Positions 54,401-64,000 of a stretch of 64,000 nt of DNA are shown here, in pieces. The notes under the pieces are model-generated. The model did not search any database, was not told the origin of the DNA, and was given only the letters and a program-made list of their open reading frames with translations. Origin of the DNA: Nitzschia sp. DOCU1 (lineage: Eukaryota > Bacillariophyta > Bacillariophyceae > Bacillariales > Bacillariaceae); the NCBI GenBank assembly GCA_951394045.1, contig OX595985.1, positions 2,480,001 to 2,544,000 on the forward strand, read 5' to 3'. Every line of letters starts with the position of its first letter. Within the stretch, counting starts at the first letter, position 1. Made by a program: the position numbers and the translations under genes.

Positions 54401-54949
54401 GTCGCTGAACACTGGCAAAACAACAGCCATTTATTCCACCATTTAGACCCAACATCAATAGTTATGGCTGCATTGGTAAGCTAGGTCATGGGCCAAGAAC
54501 AAATTGAACGGTTACAAGGGATATGAGGCCACACCACAGCAGGGAGAGGATCAAAGTTCTCAACAAAGGAATAGACTCATAGCCATAATCAAAGCGGTCC
54601 TTGCTAGAAATCATGCTAACTTGTGCTTATCTCACTATTTGTATGTGAGCGAGCGATGGGCATCTCATTACTATGGGGGGCTAGGCTACTATGCATTCCT
54701 GGTGATGTGTTGCCGGAGTAACCCGGATGTACAGCGTGGCCTCCTCGCTTCGCTCGTCGGGGGAATTATTTTTTGCCTCCGGCGGTACCAGCATGGCATA
54801 GGTGCCGTTTTTGCTTCCTTCCTGCGATCTTTGGTCTTCAAATCAACACGCTCCACGATAGACAATGGTTTGGGGACTGGCGAGATGTGTTAAGGACTCT
54901 ATACAAAGTGCAAGCTGAAGCTTCGAGAGCAACGACGAAAAGTTTTGCG
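54401..54949. other. 5' flank of the Nudix gene
   Basis: No supported gene. The frame upstream of the Nudix start is open from 54773 but lacks an in-frame ATG with good context before 54950. Confidence 0.35.
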
Positions 54950-56239
54950 ATGGAAATCCGAATAGGAGGATCATTTCTCGCTTGGCTGATCTTTGTGAGA
55001 ATAGTCGTTGGGTGGACACCTGCGCATTTAGGGCGGACCCAGCACAATCAACGCCACCAAGTTTCCAAAATGTCATCCCCAGAAACGACGGAAGATATAA
55101 ACAGTATGGTCAGTAACTGTCAGGTCAGTCTGGCTGGAAGCTACTCCATTGCCATAAGAGACAGTACGTGGTCACTCTATCCAATTGACCAGGTGGTAGA
55201 TGATAAAGGAATTGTCGCTGATGGAGCCCGATCTATGCAAGCCATCACCGCCACGCCTTTGACTACCATCAAGCCTACCGCAACGCTGTCGTGTGATTTG
55301 AGTACACCGAATACACTCAAGATTGGCTTGTCAACCAACGCCGCCACCATATCTGATGATGACTTGAAATTGGTGGATTTGTTGCAGCGAATCTACGTGC
55401 AATGGTTTTGGGCCACACTTGGCCACGATAGCCTATCGGACAGTCAGCAGCAACTATCTCTTTTCCAAGAAGGTCGAGATATCCGATCCCTTGGCACGGG
55501 TACAGATTCCAGACTGGAAGTGCTATTTGGCGATATTGTAGATACGTCTAGCTCGACGGAATGGGTCGAGATGGTGACGGGCGATGGTGCCGTTCTCGGT
55601 AAGGTGCCCAGACGCCTTGTACATACTTTCAATCTTCTGCATAGAGGAATTGGTATCTTTGTGACCAAAGACCGACCGATCAATCATTCCGAGGACGACT
55701 TTCCGAGTCTATACGTGCACCGCCGATGCGCTGCGAAACGAATTTTCCCCTCCATGTACGATATGTTCGTTGGCGGAGTATCAATGGCAGACGAACCTGC
55801 GGAACTAACAGCTCGAAGGGAAGTAGCTGAAGAGCTGGGGTTGAGCCGTGCGCTGGATGATCCAGAAGCGCTGAGCGATCCAATATTAGTCTGTACCGTT
55901 TGCACTGCCTACAACCGGTGTGTGGTAACGTTGTTCTCCTACACGATGAACACCAAGAAAGAGACCATCACTTGGCAGGAAGAAGAAGTCGATTGGGGAA
56001 GCTTTGTCCCTTATCCTGTTATCGTTGCAGCAGCCGATCGTTCGATCGAAAGATTTGCCGAGGCCAAAACATGGCCCGGCACGTATCCTGCAATCCAATC
56101 GGCATACAAGGGCGAGCTCCCAGGAAGAATCGAATATGAAAACGACGCTTGGAAGCAATGGAACTTTGTTCCCGATGGACTTCTCGTATGGGAAGCATGG
56201 CTATACTTTTTGAAAAGTTCGAAGGTGGTCCAAAGCTGA
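54950..56239 (+). CDS. Nudix hydrolase with N-terminal hydrophobic leader
   Basis: A single exon of 429 aa from ATG 54950 (GCGATGGAA). Residues 1-23 (MEIRIGGSFLAWLIFVRIVV) form a signal peptide or anchor followed by GWTPAH, so secretory or plastid routing is possible. Residues about 30-225 are a leader domain that fits the Nudix family with an N-terminal DUF4743-like region. The Nudix box GVSMADEPAELTARREVAEE + LGL is near residue 276 and matches G-x5-E-x7-R-E-x-x-E-E-x-G exactly, so it should hydrolyse a nucleoside-diphosphate-linked substrate. The substrate is unknown. The rest of the fold (VVTLFSYTMN, EVDWGSFVPY) follows normally. Confidence 0.85.
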   Translation: MEIRIGGSFLAWLIFVRIVVGWTPAHLGRTQHNQRHQVSKMSSPETTEDINSMVSNCQVSLAGSYSIAIRDSTWSLYPIDQVVDDKGIVADGARSMQAITATPLTTIKPTATLSCDLSTPNTLKIGLSTNAATISDDDLKLVDLLQRIYVQWFWATLGHDSLSDSQQQLSLFQEGRDIRSLGTGTDSRLEVLFGDIVDTSSSTEWVEMVTGDGAVLGKVPRRLVHTFNLLHRGIGIFVTKDRPINHSEDDFPSLYVHRRCAAKRIFPSMYDMFVGGVSMADEPAELTARREVAEELGLSRALDDPEALSDPILVCTVCTAYNRCVVTLFSYTMNTKKETITWQEEEVDWGSFVPYPVIVAAADRSIERFAEAKTWPGTYPAIQSAYKGELPGRIEYENDAWKQWNFVPDGLLVWEAWLYFLKSSKVVQS

Positions 56240-56715
56240 GGTGGATGAAATGTTTCACTCGTGACAGCTAGGGCGGTACTGTTAGCTAATGGATGCGAGA
56301 CTTCGCTCGATGCAGCTTCTGGCTAGAGGTCGTTGCTCAGATACAACACTACGAAGTATCGACTATGATGGAATCTCTCAGAAGTAGAATGCAATTCTGG
56401 GGACTGTAGTTGTGCAGCGATGGAGCTGGCCCCGCACGAGGGTTGATAGCAATGGCGTTACTCATCGCAGATTTATGCAGTACACGTCTACCAGACTAGA
56501 CACATTCCAATTATTATAGGCACTCCATATTGAGTGTATGTAGCCTACATCAAATACTAGGATATAGTTTCGGATGATATGGGAGCTTGGAGATGATGAT
56601 CTATGCTTAGTGTATCGAGAGCTCACACATCCGCCGGTGCGATGCAATCGAAACGTGAAATACACATCTCTCAATAATGATATGTGACGATTTGATTCTT
56701 GCTCACTTTCATAGA
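56240..56715. other. Spacer between Nudix and a small coiled-coil gene
   Basis: 476 bases between the convergent stop codons of the Nudix gene and the coiled-coil gene. No supported feature. Confidence 0.3.
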
Positions 56716-57090
56716 TCAGAGAATAAACGTCCTGCCCTTGCTTTTCTCTCGCATCCTTTCAATGCGTTCCCGTGCCATTCTCACCTCGCGAAGCGTCTGC
56801 CGAGCATCCTCACGTAGCGCTCTTGCAGATTCTCGCGATCGGGAGATTGACTCTCTTGTTTCTCGAGCCTGCTTTTGGGCTTGATGAATGGTTTCCAAGG
56901 CTTCTTCAATTGACTGTTGCGATAGCAAGGAACGCTCGCTTGTCGGCGGAGATAGAGGATCATGCATCAGCGATTCGTCCTCGTCTTGTTCCAAAGCCGC
57001 GGCCAGCGACAGACGAGAAGTATCAGAAGACTGTAACATGTTAAAGGAATCGTCCTGCTTCATGGAAGTGTTGCATTCAAACGTAGACAT
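56716..57090 (-). CDS. Small coiled-coil protein, function unknown
   Basis: 124 aa from ATG 57090. A Ser/Asp/Glu-rich N-terminus includes DPLSPP, a possible phosphorylation site. A long charged helix follows (SIEEALETIHQAQKQARETR through RMARERIERMREKSK), predicted to be a coiled coil. No family is recognised. The coding status rests on the clear heptad-like Arg/Glu pattern and a proper ATG; a non-coding frame is possible. Confidence 0.45.
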   Translation of the reverse strand: MSTFECNTSMKQDDSFNMLQSSDTSRLSLAAALEQDEDESLMHDPLSPPTSERSLLSQQSIEEALETIHQAQKQARETRESISRSRESARALREDARQTLREVRMARERIERMREKSKGRTFIL

Positions 57091-57936
57091 CTTTAGCGGG
57101 TCGTGCGAGAGCAGCGGCGGTTCTCACTGCGGATCGCCGAATAAGTTCTGGGGTTTCGCTTTGGTTCGCAGGTTCAACAAGGTTTTCGCTCTCGTGCTTC
57201 TTCTCGATTCGTCCTTTCAGCTTAAGAGTCTTTATGGATAGGCTTTGATTATTTGTGATGATTGTTTAGATCGAACGGAAACAAAACAAGTGGACACTGT
57301 CATCAAATGCATCAAGAATCGCAACGCAACATTTGTTTTTGAGGATTTTGTGAGATCGTTCTCGTGCGTTTTTGTTTTTGCTTTGATGCCCCTTTTACTT
57401 CTCATCGCGTGGGCAAGTATTGCGAGTGCGAACGGTAAATCGTATGCAGTAACACGTGCTTGGCAACCATGATTGCATACCCGGTAGAGCGTGAACCCAC
57501 ACTTTGACACAGATTGAATGAGCACAAAATATGCCCTTCGCGGAACGACGACGACGATCCTAAATAATAGGAACGACACGAAGTTCCTATAAGTTCTTAT
57601 TGGGAAATATTGATATATGTGCCGATTGTGTAAGGTGGTACGTGGCACAAGACACGAAAGCGACTTTCGTTTTTATGGTCCCCAACGGGCTACCGGTAGG
57701 CACAAATGGATTTTGGACCCAAATGGATTTTGATTCGGAAGGCAGAGAACGTCTCCATTCGACCAATATGATTTAGAGTAGAACACAGTACTGACTGTAC
57801 GGTACAAAGCACGATTGGCTCATTCATCATAGCGCTTCCAATGATGATGGCGCGCATTGCCGAATGCAACAAATTCATGATCTATTATAGAATGACAATG
57901 GTATCTATTCATTAGTTGTATTCTAGACTAGATGCA
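57091..57936. other. Spacer with a dispersed repeat fragment
   Basis: 846 bases, probably containing two outward-facing promoters. At about 57686-57733 there are CTACCGGTAGGCACAAATGG and two copies of CAAATGGATTTTG. A reverse-complement relative is at about 59316-59412. Confidence 0.4.
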
Positions 57937-58338
57937 ATGAGTTCTTCTCGCAACGCCAGATCCGCGCCGGCTGGTAGTAACAGCCATACCGGTACTGGTA
58001 GTGAGGATGATGTGCAAAAGCCGCGCAAATCCATGAACGACAGAACCTTGGCTGCACATCTTGAGAACAAGAGTATCGTCGACGTCCAAAGGAAGCAAGC
58101 AAATGTTTTGCGTGATATCCGGAACACTTTGAATAATCGACCATCCAAACGTGATCTCAACCGGGTGGCTCGACATCAAGAACAGCACGCAGCCGCAAGC
58201 AAACTCCAAGACCCGGAACATCTCAAGAACATACTCTACTCTACGTACCCTTCGCGAGAGGTCACACAACAGACTGCTCGCAAAGGGAACTTCGAAGACC
58301 TCCGACAAGTCGTTGCCGCGACGATACTGAAGCCGTAG
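57937..58338 (+). CDS. Small hypothetical basic protein
   Basis: 133 aa from ATG 57937; the open frame begins at 57916 but without an ATG. The middle is a helical, charged stretch (NKSIVDVQRKQANVLRDIRN, RDLNRVARHQEQHAAASKLQ) with a basic N-terminal region rich in Ser/Gly. No recognised family and no transmembrane segment. Plausible but unproven gene. Confidence 0.45.
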   Translation: MSSSRNARSAPAGSNSHTGTGSEDDVQKPRKSMNDRTLAAHLENKSIVDVQRKQANVLRDIRNTLNNRPSKRDLNRVARHQEQHAAASKLQDPEHLKNILYSTYPSREVTQQTARKGNFEDLRQVVAATILKP

Positions 58339-59726
58339 AGTCGTTGGTTGGAAGAGGGGAGGATGACATCTTCCTATGGCCAATCGAGACTACTAATGAA
58401 CTTGAGAAGTCGAAATGAGCGGTTCGATATACGACAAAAGACTTGCAATGGTTGCATATCTCGCAGAACTTACCTATGACCTTTGCATCGACCCACGGGA
58501 GAATGTATCCAGATCGTTTGGATTCGAAGTATTTGGACTTCGTCAAAAGCCACAGACATAAAACTAGAAATAGACTCTAGATCAAATAGACAGATATGAA
58601 TTCAAAATCGTCAGATTTGCGAGAGGCATAGCAGTACAGCACTTCTAAACATAATACAAGAGGTATACTTACTCGTGACAAGTCGAATAGAACCAGGATT
58701 TCAAAGGTTCGAATTAAAATCGTCAGGCAACGTGAGACGCAGCATAGCGATACCAAAAGACAAGACATAGTAAATAGGTTCCAAATAAACTAGACTTACT
58801 CATTGCATTTCGGGCCAGTACTTCGTCAAAACTCTCTCATTAATTCCGTCTGAGGACCAAACAAAATATCTGTATCAATGAGACGAACAATCGATTGGTT
58901 AGACGTGCCGAACGACCGATAGTACATTTGAGTATTAGTTACCATTTTGATATTGCGAGACAACCCAAATACCACAATTATAGGGCATTACACCCATCAA
59001 TAAATGCAAACAATATCGACGATGGATATCTGTAGACATCCATTGATCTCTCGCGGTTGGGCCGGTGACATTTTACATCACCCTTCAATGATTTCGTCTG
59101 ACTCTGCCTCACGGCAAGAATCGCGACGAACAACACCATGCCGAATGAAGAGGGGTACACCACAACCAAAAATACACTTCTGACCAAACCACCACATGAC
59201 AAACCTCGACAGTACTGTTAGTTTGAGAAGGGAGAAGTGTTATTAGTTTCAAAATCAAGGTTGTGGTGAAGCAATCGACGTCCGAACGTCATCGAGTCAT
59301 TTTTAGTCCCGAAAAAAATCCATTTGAGTCCCATTCGATGTAGTCGACAAGCGATGTCGCTCGTGGTTTGGTAATTTTCGGGCGAAAATCCATTTGTGTC
59401 TACCGGTAGCGGGCGGTTCGCGACCGCCCATGCGGCTTCCGGTCTTGCTCTGTGGGAATGATCTGGGTTTCGAACCATGACCCGCATGACGTTTTGTGTG
59501 GTCGAAATGCAAACCAGAGCTCTATCGGTAGTAGCGATGACTTGAAACAGGAGCCTTGTTAGTATTACTGCACGGAAAAGAGTAGTGGGAGTAGTTGTGT
59601 TTGGGCTGGCCACAGGACGAGGTCGTTGTCTGGGAATGTTGGCCGAGCAGGTTTTAGTGTCGCTGTGAGTAAAGCGTTGTTGATTTCCGCGTATCATTGC
59701 CCACAACATTGGCTGTCGGAATTACA
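58339..59726. other. 1.4-kb intergenic region
   Basis: No gene is supported; open frames here lack domains or ATG starts. At about 59316-59412 there is a reverse-complement relative of the 57686-57733 repeat, containing AAAATCCATTTGTGTCTACC. The right end is the promoter side of the ECD homologue. Confidence 0.35.
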
Positions 59727-61672
59727 ATGGAGCAAGGGTCGCTTTTAGAACAGGCATTGCAAAAGACTACTCAGCAATTGTCAGAGGATGAAGATTCCAG
59801 GAATATTCTTTTACTGGATATTTATCTATTGAGTCATCATCAAGATGAAATGCAACATCTTTTGCACTTGGCAAAACTCGCAAAGTTGTGCAATGCCTAC
59901 CTTCAAACGCACCACAAATTTCATTGGCATTATGGTGGTGACGGCCCCGTGTTTGGTGTCCATGTAGGAGACGAGGGAATTTCACATTTGCGAGCCTACT
60001 GTCGATACGGTCCAAGCGTGACAGACGAGTGGGCGGCAATCGAAATGATCATGGCACTGAGCAAACACTTGGAAGACAATAATCACAAAGTCGCCATCAC
60101 TTGCTGGGACGTACAAGATGGCCAGGTTATTTTGATTCAAACGGCAGAGGTCTTGCCGGAATGGCTGGATCAAGACCCGACCGATAATCATCGATACAGT
60201 TGTTGGATTCGGGGTGGAACCATTCAGTTATTGCCCCAACCGCATATTTCACTTGCCGACGCCTTGAATTATTTACGAAATCAAGATGAAGCGTTGTCAT
60301 CATTGGAACCCTCCCATCCGAAGGTACAAAACACTCTCCAGCATTTTTTACAACGGAATCGAGAATTTGCGTTTGCGCAGCAACGCACCCCGCTGGTTGT
60401 CCCCCGAAAGGTGGCCGCATTGATTCGAAATCGGCCAGACTTGGTTCACGCCGCCATACAAGCCTTTTGCGACCATATGGACGATCCGTGTCCGAATCTA
60501 TTGGACTATGATGACTGGGTCTGGACAACTGTATCGCTGTCTAGAACCAATTACGCCATGCTCCGCACAATGGTGTCGTCGGAATGGAAAACAGCAGAAT
60601 TTACACCACCCGTAGGAGTGGAGGTGAAACGGTTTAAACGACAATGTCAGATGGAAGCAACCCCACATTTAAGGCGTGCTGTATCACTAGGAGTACGCCT
60701 TGTGGCTGGTGTGGAATTCTTGACAAAAACCACCAAATGGGATATCATACCGGTTGACCAGCGAATCATGTATTGGACTAGAATAGAACAAGACGGGCAG
60801 CGCGGCGCTGCTACTGAATCGGTCATTCTTGCCAGCTACCAACAAGGGCCCAACCATGCCCAGTACGACTTGACCGAACTTTTGAAATGCCCCGTATTCC
60901 CTGAAGAAGCGGGAAATTCGACACTCGATACACACCCAGAAACTTCCATCCAGCAGCAAATTGCAAACGCGCAAAAGTCGGCCGACTCCAACGAAACCTT
61001 TCCCATTCCCCTAGCAGATCAAGTAGACGAGGAGGCCTGGATGATCTTGGACGATGGAAATAGTAGGGGCGTGGAGGGTACCAGCGACCTGGATAGGATT
61101 TTGTCTCGGTTTCAGAATTTCATGGTGCAGCCTGCTGAAGTGGAAGGTGTCGTGACGACGACGGCAATCGCGACCAAGTCTAGGCGGGACATTCGGCCTC
61201 GAGTCTTTATGAACCTACTCCATGCTGTACTCAAAAATGAACCGATATCCTTTCCAAATGCGGAAGATCCATTCTTCTACAAAGAAGACTATGATCTTAT
61301 GGATGATTACGACGACGAATCGGGGGGAGACGATGAAGATGACGCGGGCTCCGGCGGGATGCATGGCCTAATGGTAAGATCGACTCATTTTTAAAAATTG
61401 ACGTGGCATGGGACCTTCTAACGCTGTTCGTGGTGTCGCAGGATGCAATGGATTCCGAACTGGAATTGACGAGCAAATCGAGAGAATACGATGGCGTAGC
61501 AGAAGCTGGCGATACGACCAGCATACCCAAGTCTCAACAACACAGACAAATCGCAGAGAATGCTCATGTATTGAACAATCTGTTGCAATCTCTAGAAGCT
61601 AGTGCAGGTGATACTGGGCCTGTCCCGAACATGCTCAAGGGAATGGGATCGGAGGCTCCAAAGAATATCTAG
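59727..61672 (+). CDS. ECD: ECD / SGT1-family protein (ecdysoneless homologue)
   Basis: Exons are 59727-61373 and 61442-61672, with a 68-bp GTAAGA...TCGCAG intron in phase 0; 625 aa. ECD is implicated in pre-mRNA splicing, PRPF8 stability and cell-cycle control in animals, and SGT1/ECD proteins in transcription in yeasts. The conserved N-terminal region has WHYGGDGPVFGVHVGDE, DEWAAIEMIMALSKHLED, then a divergent equivalent of the D-x-D-G-E-F block (CWDVQDGQVILIQTAE) and LPEWLDQD...WIRGGTIQLLPQ. A mid-region ends with DEEAWMILDDG and an acidic tail (DYDDESGGDDEDD), typical of the family. ATG 59727 is the first Met in frame. Exon 2 adds a short polar tail. Confidence 0.88.
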
Positions 61673-62084
61673 AGTACTGCTACTAAAGGGGCAATACACC
61701 ACAGCAGTTTCTTGTTGTCGAATACGCCAAGATTGCTTCCTTTACCTCTACGTAGAATGGCCAGACAATATCCTTTATAATCCTAGCTAGCTCGTTGGCC
61801 ATTCGCAGACCAAGTGTCGTTCCAAAAAGTGAAGCGTTTGCCTTCTGCGCGTGCCGATGCGCGCTCTTGGGTATTTGAGAGTTCGTAGGAAGACTGCGTG
61901 CGTCGCGCAGGAGATGTCCCGAACACCACGATCGAAAACGCCAAAGGTCACTCGCTCATCATCGTCGACATCGCCACTGCCACAACACATCATCGTCGAC
62001 AACGCCACAACTCAAAAGAAGCTGCCAAAACCACCAAGGAACAATTTCTTGTCGACTATTCGAGAGCCACTACAACAGTTAACA
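61673..62084. other. Spacer upstream of the MaoC-like gene
   Basis: 412 bases without a supported gene. The frame is open upstream from 61851 and would add Ser/Arg-rich residues, but ATG 62085 begins a better mitochondrial presequence. CCTAGCTAGC lies at about 61784. Confidence 0.35.
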
Positions 62085-62855
62085 ATGTTTGCGACAGTCA
62101 GAGCACCCGTCACTCGGTTAGCAAGGGGAGTTGTTCAGCGAGGGCTGCGAACAGATGAGACTTTGTTCGTGAGTTCGTTGCGGCGTCATGTCCGAAGAAC
62201 TTTGGCTCCTACCAGCGTTCGATCCGTCAGCAGTTCCATTCTGGGTGACAGTTTGATAAAGGATCAACAAGGACGATTTTCGACGATGGCAGCAGATACG
62301 GCACAAGGCGATTATTTCGGTCCCATGGGCGAGCTTTTTGACCTAAAGCGAGAAGACGGAATTGACCAAAGCTTGGTGGGGAAAACGGCGAGTATTCGTC
62401 GGGTATTTGGACCCGGCGCCAACGCTCGTGGTCTTTTGACGTGTGGAGGTGAAGAATTGGCACGGCATGCATCGTTTGACCCCGACTATAGCCGAGCGCG
62501 AGGGTGGATTCAAAATCGAGCGATTGGGCCTGCCGTGTTGAGCCCGATCCTGATTTCTGGATTGGTGGGTGCGTTGGTGGAAGCGGCTTTTCCTCAGTCA
62601 GTGCCGGTGCATGCTTCGATGCATCAAGCACGGCCATTGATTGTGGGTCAAGAAGTCTGTGCAGTGGTGCAAGTTGTGGGAGTCAAACATTTTGCACGGG
62701 ACGGACAGGATGTATCCACCAAAGAGAAGGATTTTGGAAGTCGACAAGAAGGACACGAGATTCAACTCATGACAGAAGTGGTCCGAACGCAGGACAACGA
62801 AGTAATTGCGGAAGGGACCCACTCGGTTTGGATTCCAGCCTACTTGTGTCAGTAG
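62085..62855 (+). CDS. MaoC-like hotdog-fold dehydratase/thioesterase-like protein, probably mitochondrial
   Basis: 256 aa from ATG 62085. The N-terminus is MFATVRAPVTRLARGVVQRG, basic and hydroxylated, fitting a mitochondrial presequence. It is followed by a Ser/Arg-rich linker. The fold region includes YFGPMGELFDLKREDGIDQS, RARGWIQNRAIGPAVLSPIL, ISGLVGALVEAAFPQSVPVH and RPLIVGQEVCAVVQVVGVK; the order of short strands around a central helix matches hotdog-fold proteins. No clear catalytic D-x4-H pair is visible in the usual place, though H..R..P-type residues exist. A fatty-acid or polyketide-type dehydratase role is possible; not certain. Confidence 0.6.
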   Translation: MFATVRAPVTRLARGVVQRGLRTDETLFVSSLRRHVRRTLAPTSVRSVSSSILGDSLIKDQQGRFSTMAADTAQGDYFGPMGELFDLKREDGIDQSLVGKTASIRRVFGPGANARGLLTCGGEELARHASFDPDYSRARGWIQNRAIGPAVLSPILISGLVGALVEAAFPQSVPVHASMHQARPLIVGQEVCAVVQVVGVKHFARDGQDVSTKEKDFGSRQEGHEIQLMTEVVRTQDNEVIAEGTHSVWIPAYLCQ

Positions 62856-63373
62856 ACTTTTGAGCTACCGGTAGTACTTAGACAAGTGGATTTCTGCCCT
62901 AGACAATCGAATATCTGATTTATTAGCATAGACTTTAGCTACAGTTGACATACTTTAGTCCTAGAAAGCGTAAGATCTAAATATCGGCAGCTAGGTAGTC
63001 CGATGAGAGAACGGGGTTGGAGATGATGTCATTGAGAACGCTCTATACCACCAACTGGGTGTGGATATCGCATCGCTCCTGCAGCGCACGGGCGCAACTA
63101 TTTCTTAAGAACAACACTTGTAATTGTACACGCAAAGACAATAAGGCCGAGGATATTATTCGCAGGCAATCTATTCTAAATACATTCGCAAAAGGACTTG
63201 CATCGAAGTTTTTGGAATCATTCAGAGTAACCCCACAGCCGAATTCAAAGTTTTTCTCAGGCCGATATCTCTTACTCTGAACGCAGTAAGACTATTCCGA
63301 AAAAAGCTTCTATATGTTGCCGGTACATGAAAATGATTGCTTGCGTGCGCTCCCTCTAGCAGGCTGGAAGCCT
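62856..63373. other. Spacer between the MaoC-like gene and the p23 gene
   Basis: 518 bases between convergent stop codons. GAGCTACCGGTAGTACTT occurs at about 62861, immediately after the MaoC-like stop. No gene supported. Confidence 0.35.
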
Positions 63374-64000
63374 TTACTCCGTTTCCTCCAAATCGGGCAG
63401 GTCATCGAGATCATCGTCGTCGTCGTCGCCATCATCGTCGCCGGCATCTCCGCCCATCATGTCTCCCATACCTCCCATGCCGCCCATCTGTTCCATCTAC
63501 ACGTCGGATTAAAAAAAAGAAAACCAGCCAATGACGACGGTGAGAAGACAAAAGACAACAAAGCCATGGGACTACGGTGCCGAATCAACGTCCACGTACC
63601 AGCTTGGCCATGTCCATACCCTCCATTCCAGGCATGCCGCCCATGCCACCCATACCGCCCATACCACCCATGTCGCCCATGCCGCCCATTCCCATTCCTG
63701 GCATTCCGCCCATACTACATCAGGGAAAAAGTTACATATAAGTGAATATTAGCCATCGAAAACAAGAGAAAAACACCTCGTCGTCAAACTGCAGTTTCAG
63801 CCCAAAGGCAAACCAATTCTATTGCACATGCAGACAACACTTACCCCATGCCTCCTTCGAGGTTGCTCATGTCGAAACCCTCGTCTTCCTCGTCTTCGTC
63901 TACGTATCGGTCCCAGTCAATTTTCACTTGATTCTTTTCCAAGGCTTTGTCCTTGAGCAAACGGGGCCAAAACTCGTCCTCTTCCTTATCCTTCTTTAGA
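63374..64000 (-). CDS. Hsp90 co-chaperone p23 (Sba1/PTGES3-like), 3' part, cut by the window edge
   Basis: Exons are 64000-63845 (partial), 63714-63600 and 63496-63374, with introns of 130 and 103 bp; junctions keep frame. The visible start reads KKDKEEDEFWPRLLKDKALE, KNQVKIDWDRYVDEDEEDEG and DMSNLEGGMG, which matches the W-P-R-L...W-D-R-Y...DEDEE tail after the CS domain. The CS (HSP20-like) fold itself lies outside the window. The C-terminal region is unusual: a Met/Gly-rich repeat (MGGM and related units) across exon 2 and an acidic end (DDLDDLPDLEETE). p23 stabilises the closed ATP-bound Hsp90 dimer in the cytosol. A Met/Gly repeat is known in plant p23 proteins. Confidence 0.88.

Noticed and set aside
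54504..54893. 129-aa frame before the Nudix gene
   Set aside because: Starts at TTG, not ATG; no domain; overlaps the Nudix gene's 5' flank.
59218..59709. 163-aa minus-strand frame
   Set aside because: No domain; it lies in the promoter region of the ECD homologue and over a dispersed repeat.
1..64000. tRNA, rRNA or snRNA genes
   Set aside because: I looked for GGTTCGA-type T-loops with matching acceptor stems and for rRNA blocks; scattered TTCGA matches (for example near 58709 and 59470) lack a cloverleaf. A covariance-model scan would be needed to exclude small RNAs.

Overview
This window is nuclear DNA of a photosynthetic stramenopile, most likely a raphid pennate diatom. The inference rests on five things: short GT-AG introns of about 66-180 bp, signal peptides ending in diatom-type plastid (ASAFAP-like) motifs, an HSF-type regulator, stand-alone cathepsin-propeptide (I29) domains, and diatom-style copia and gypsy retrotransposons. 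The species cannot be named from the sequence alone.

Layout. 1-5628: a partial recent duplicate (1-588) and the intact copy (2869-5628, minus) of a large I29-domain, low-complexity protein with a plastid-type presequence; an exostosin-like glycosyltransferase (747-1895) and a foldback element lie between them. 6299-12451: splicing factor SF3A3 and the SSU-processome WD40 protein UTP21/WDR36, convergent. 12452-13908: two tandem-repeat arrays. 13909-15714: a second I29 protein sharing the presequence type, the FSFFGG motif and the C-terminal module of the first. 15873-26579: an HSF-type transcription factor, a two-domain sulfurtransferase, a six-exon SulP-STAS-cyclic-nucleotide-binding-like transporter, and FEN1. 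27460-34685: a DUF5672-like glycosyltransferase, an ankyrin-like protein, the pore half of a TRP-like channel, and a GT31/C1GALT1-like transferase. 36440-43081: a copia element with identical 200-bp LTRs and a spliceosome-type intron inside its reverse transcriptase. 43245-46407: a fucosyltransferase-like gene and another glycosyltransferase-like gene. 46836-51803: a gypsy element with identical 142-bp LTRs, gag and pol in one frame separated by a single UGA, and a frameshift inside integrase. 52035-64000: syntaxin-5, two minisatellites, a Nudix hydrolase, two small hypothetical genes, an ECD/SGT1 homologue, a MaoC/hotdog protein, and the 3' part of a p23 co-chaperone cut by the window edge.

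How the genes fit together. Most single-copy genes are core housekeeping (splicing, ribosome biogenesis, flap endonuclease, ER-Golgi SNARE, Hsp90 co-chaperone). Five glycosyltransferase-like genes, at least four with a likely type II membrane anchor, plus the Golgi SNARE are here, which is notable but does not imply an operon. The most novel content is the I29/FSFF/DGSITG protein pair, whose sticker-and-spacer architecture and plastid-type presequence suggest a scaffold or condensate-forming protein of the plastid. Next come the expression signals of the two young LTR retrotransposons: an intron in RT, and an in-frame UGA between gag and pol. Splice sites and starts were chosen by eye from frame continuity and consensus and have not been tested against transcripts.
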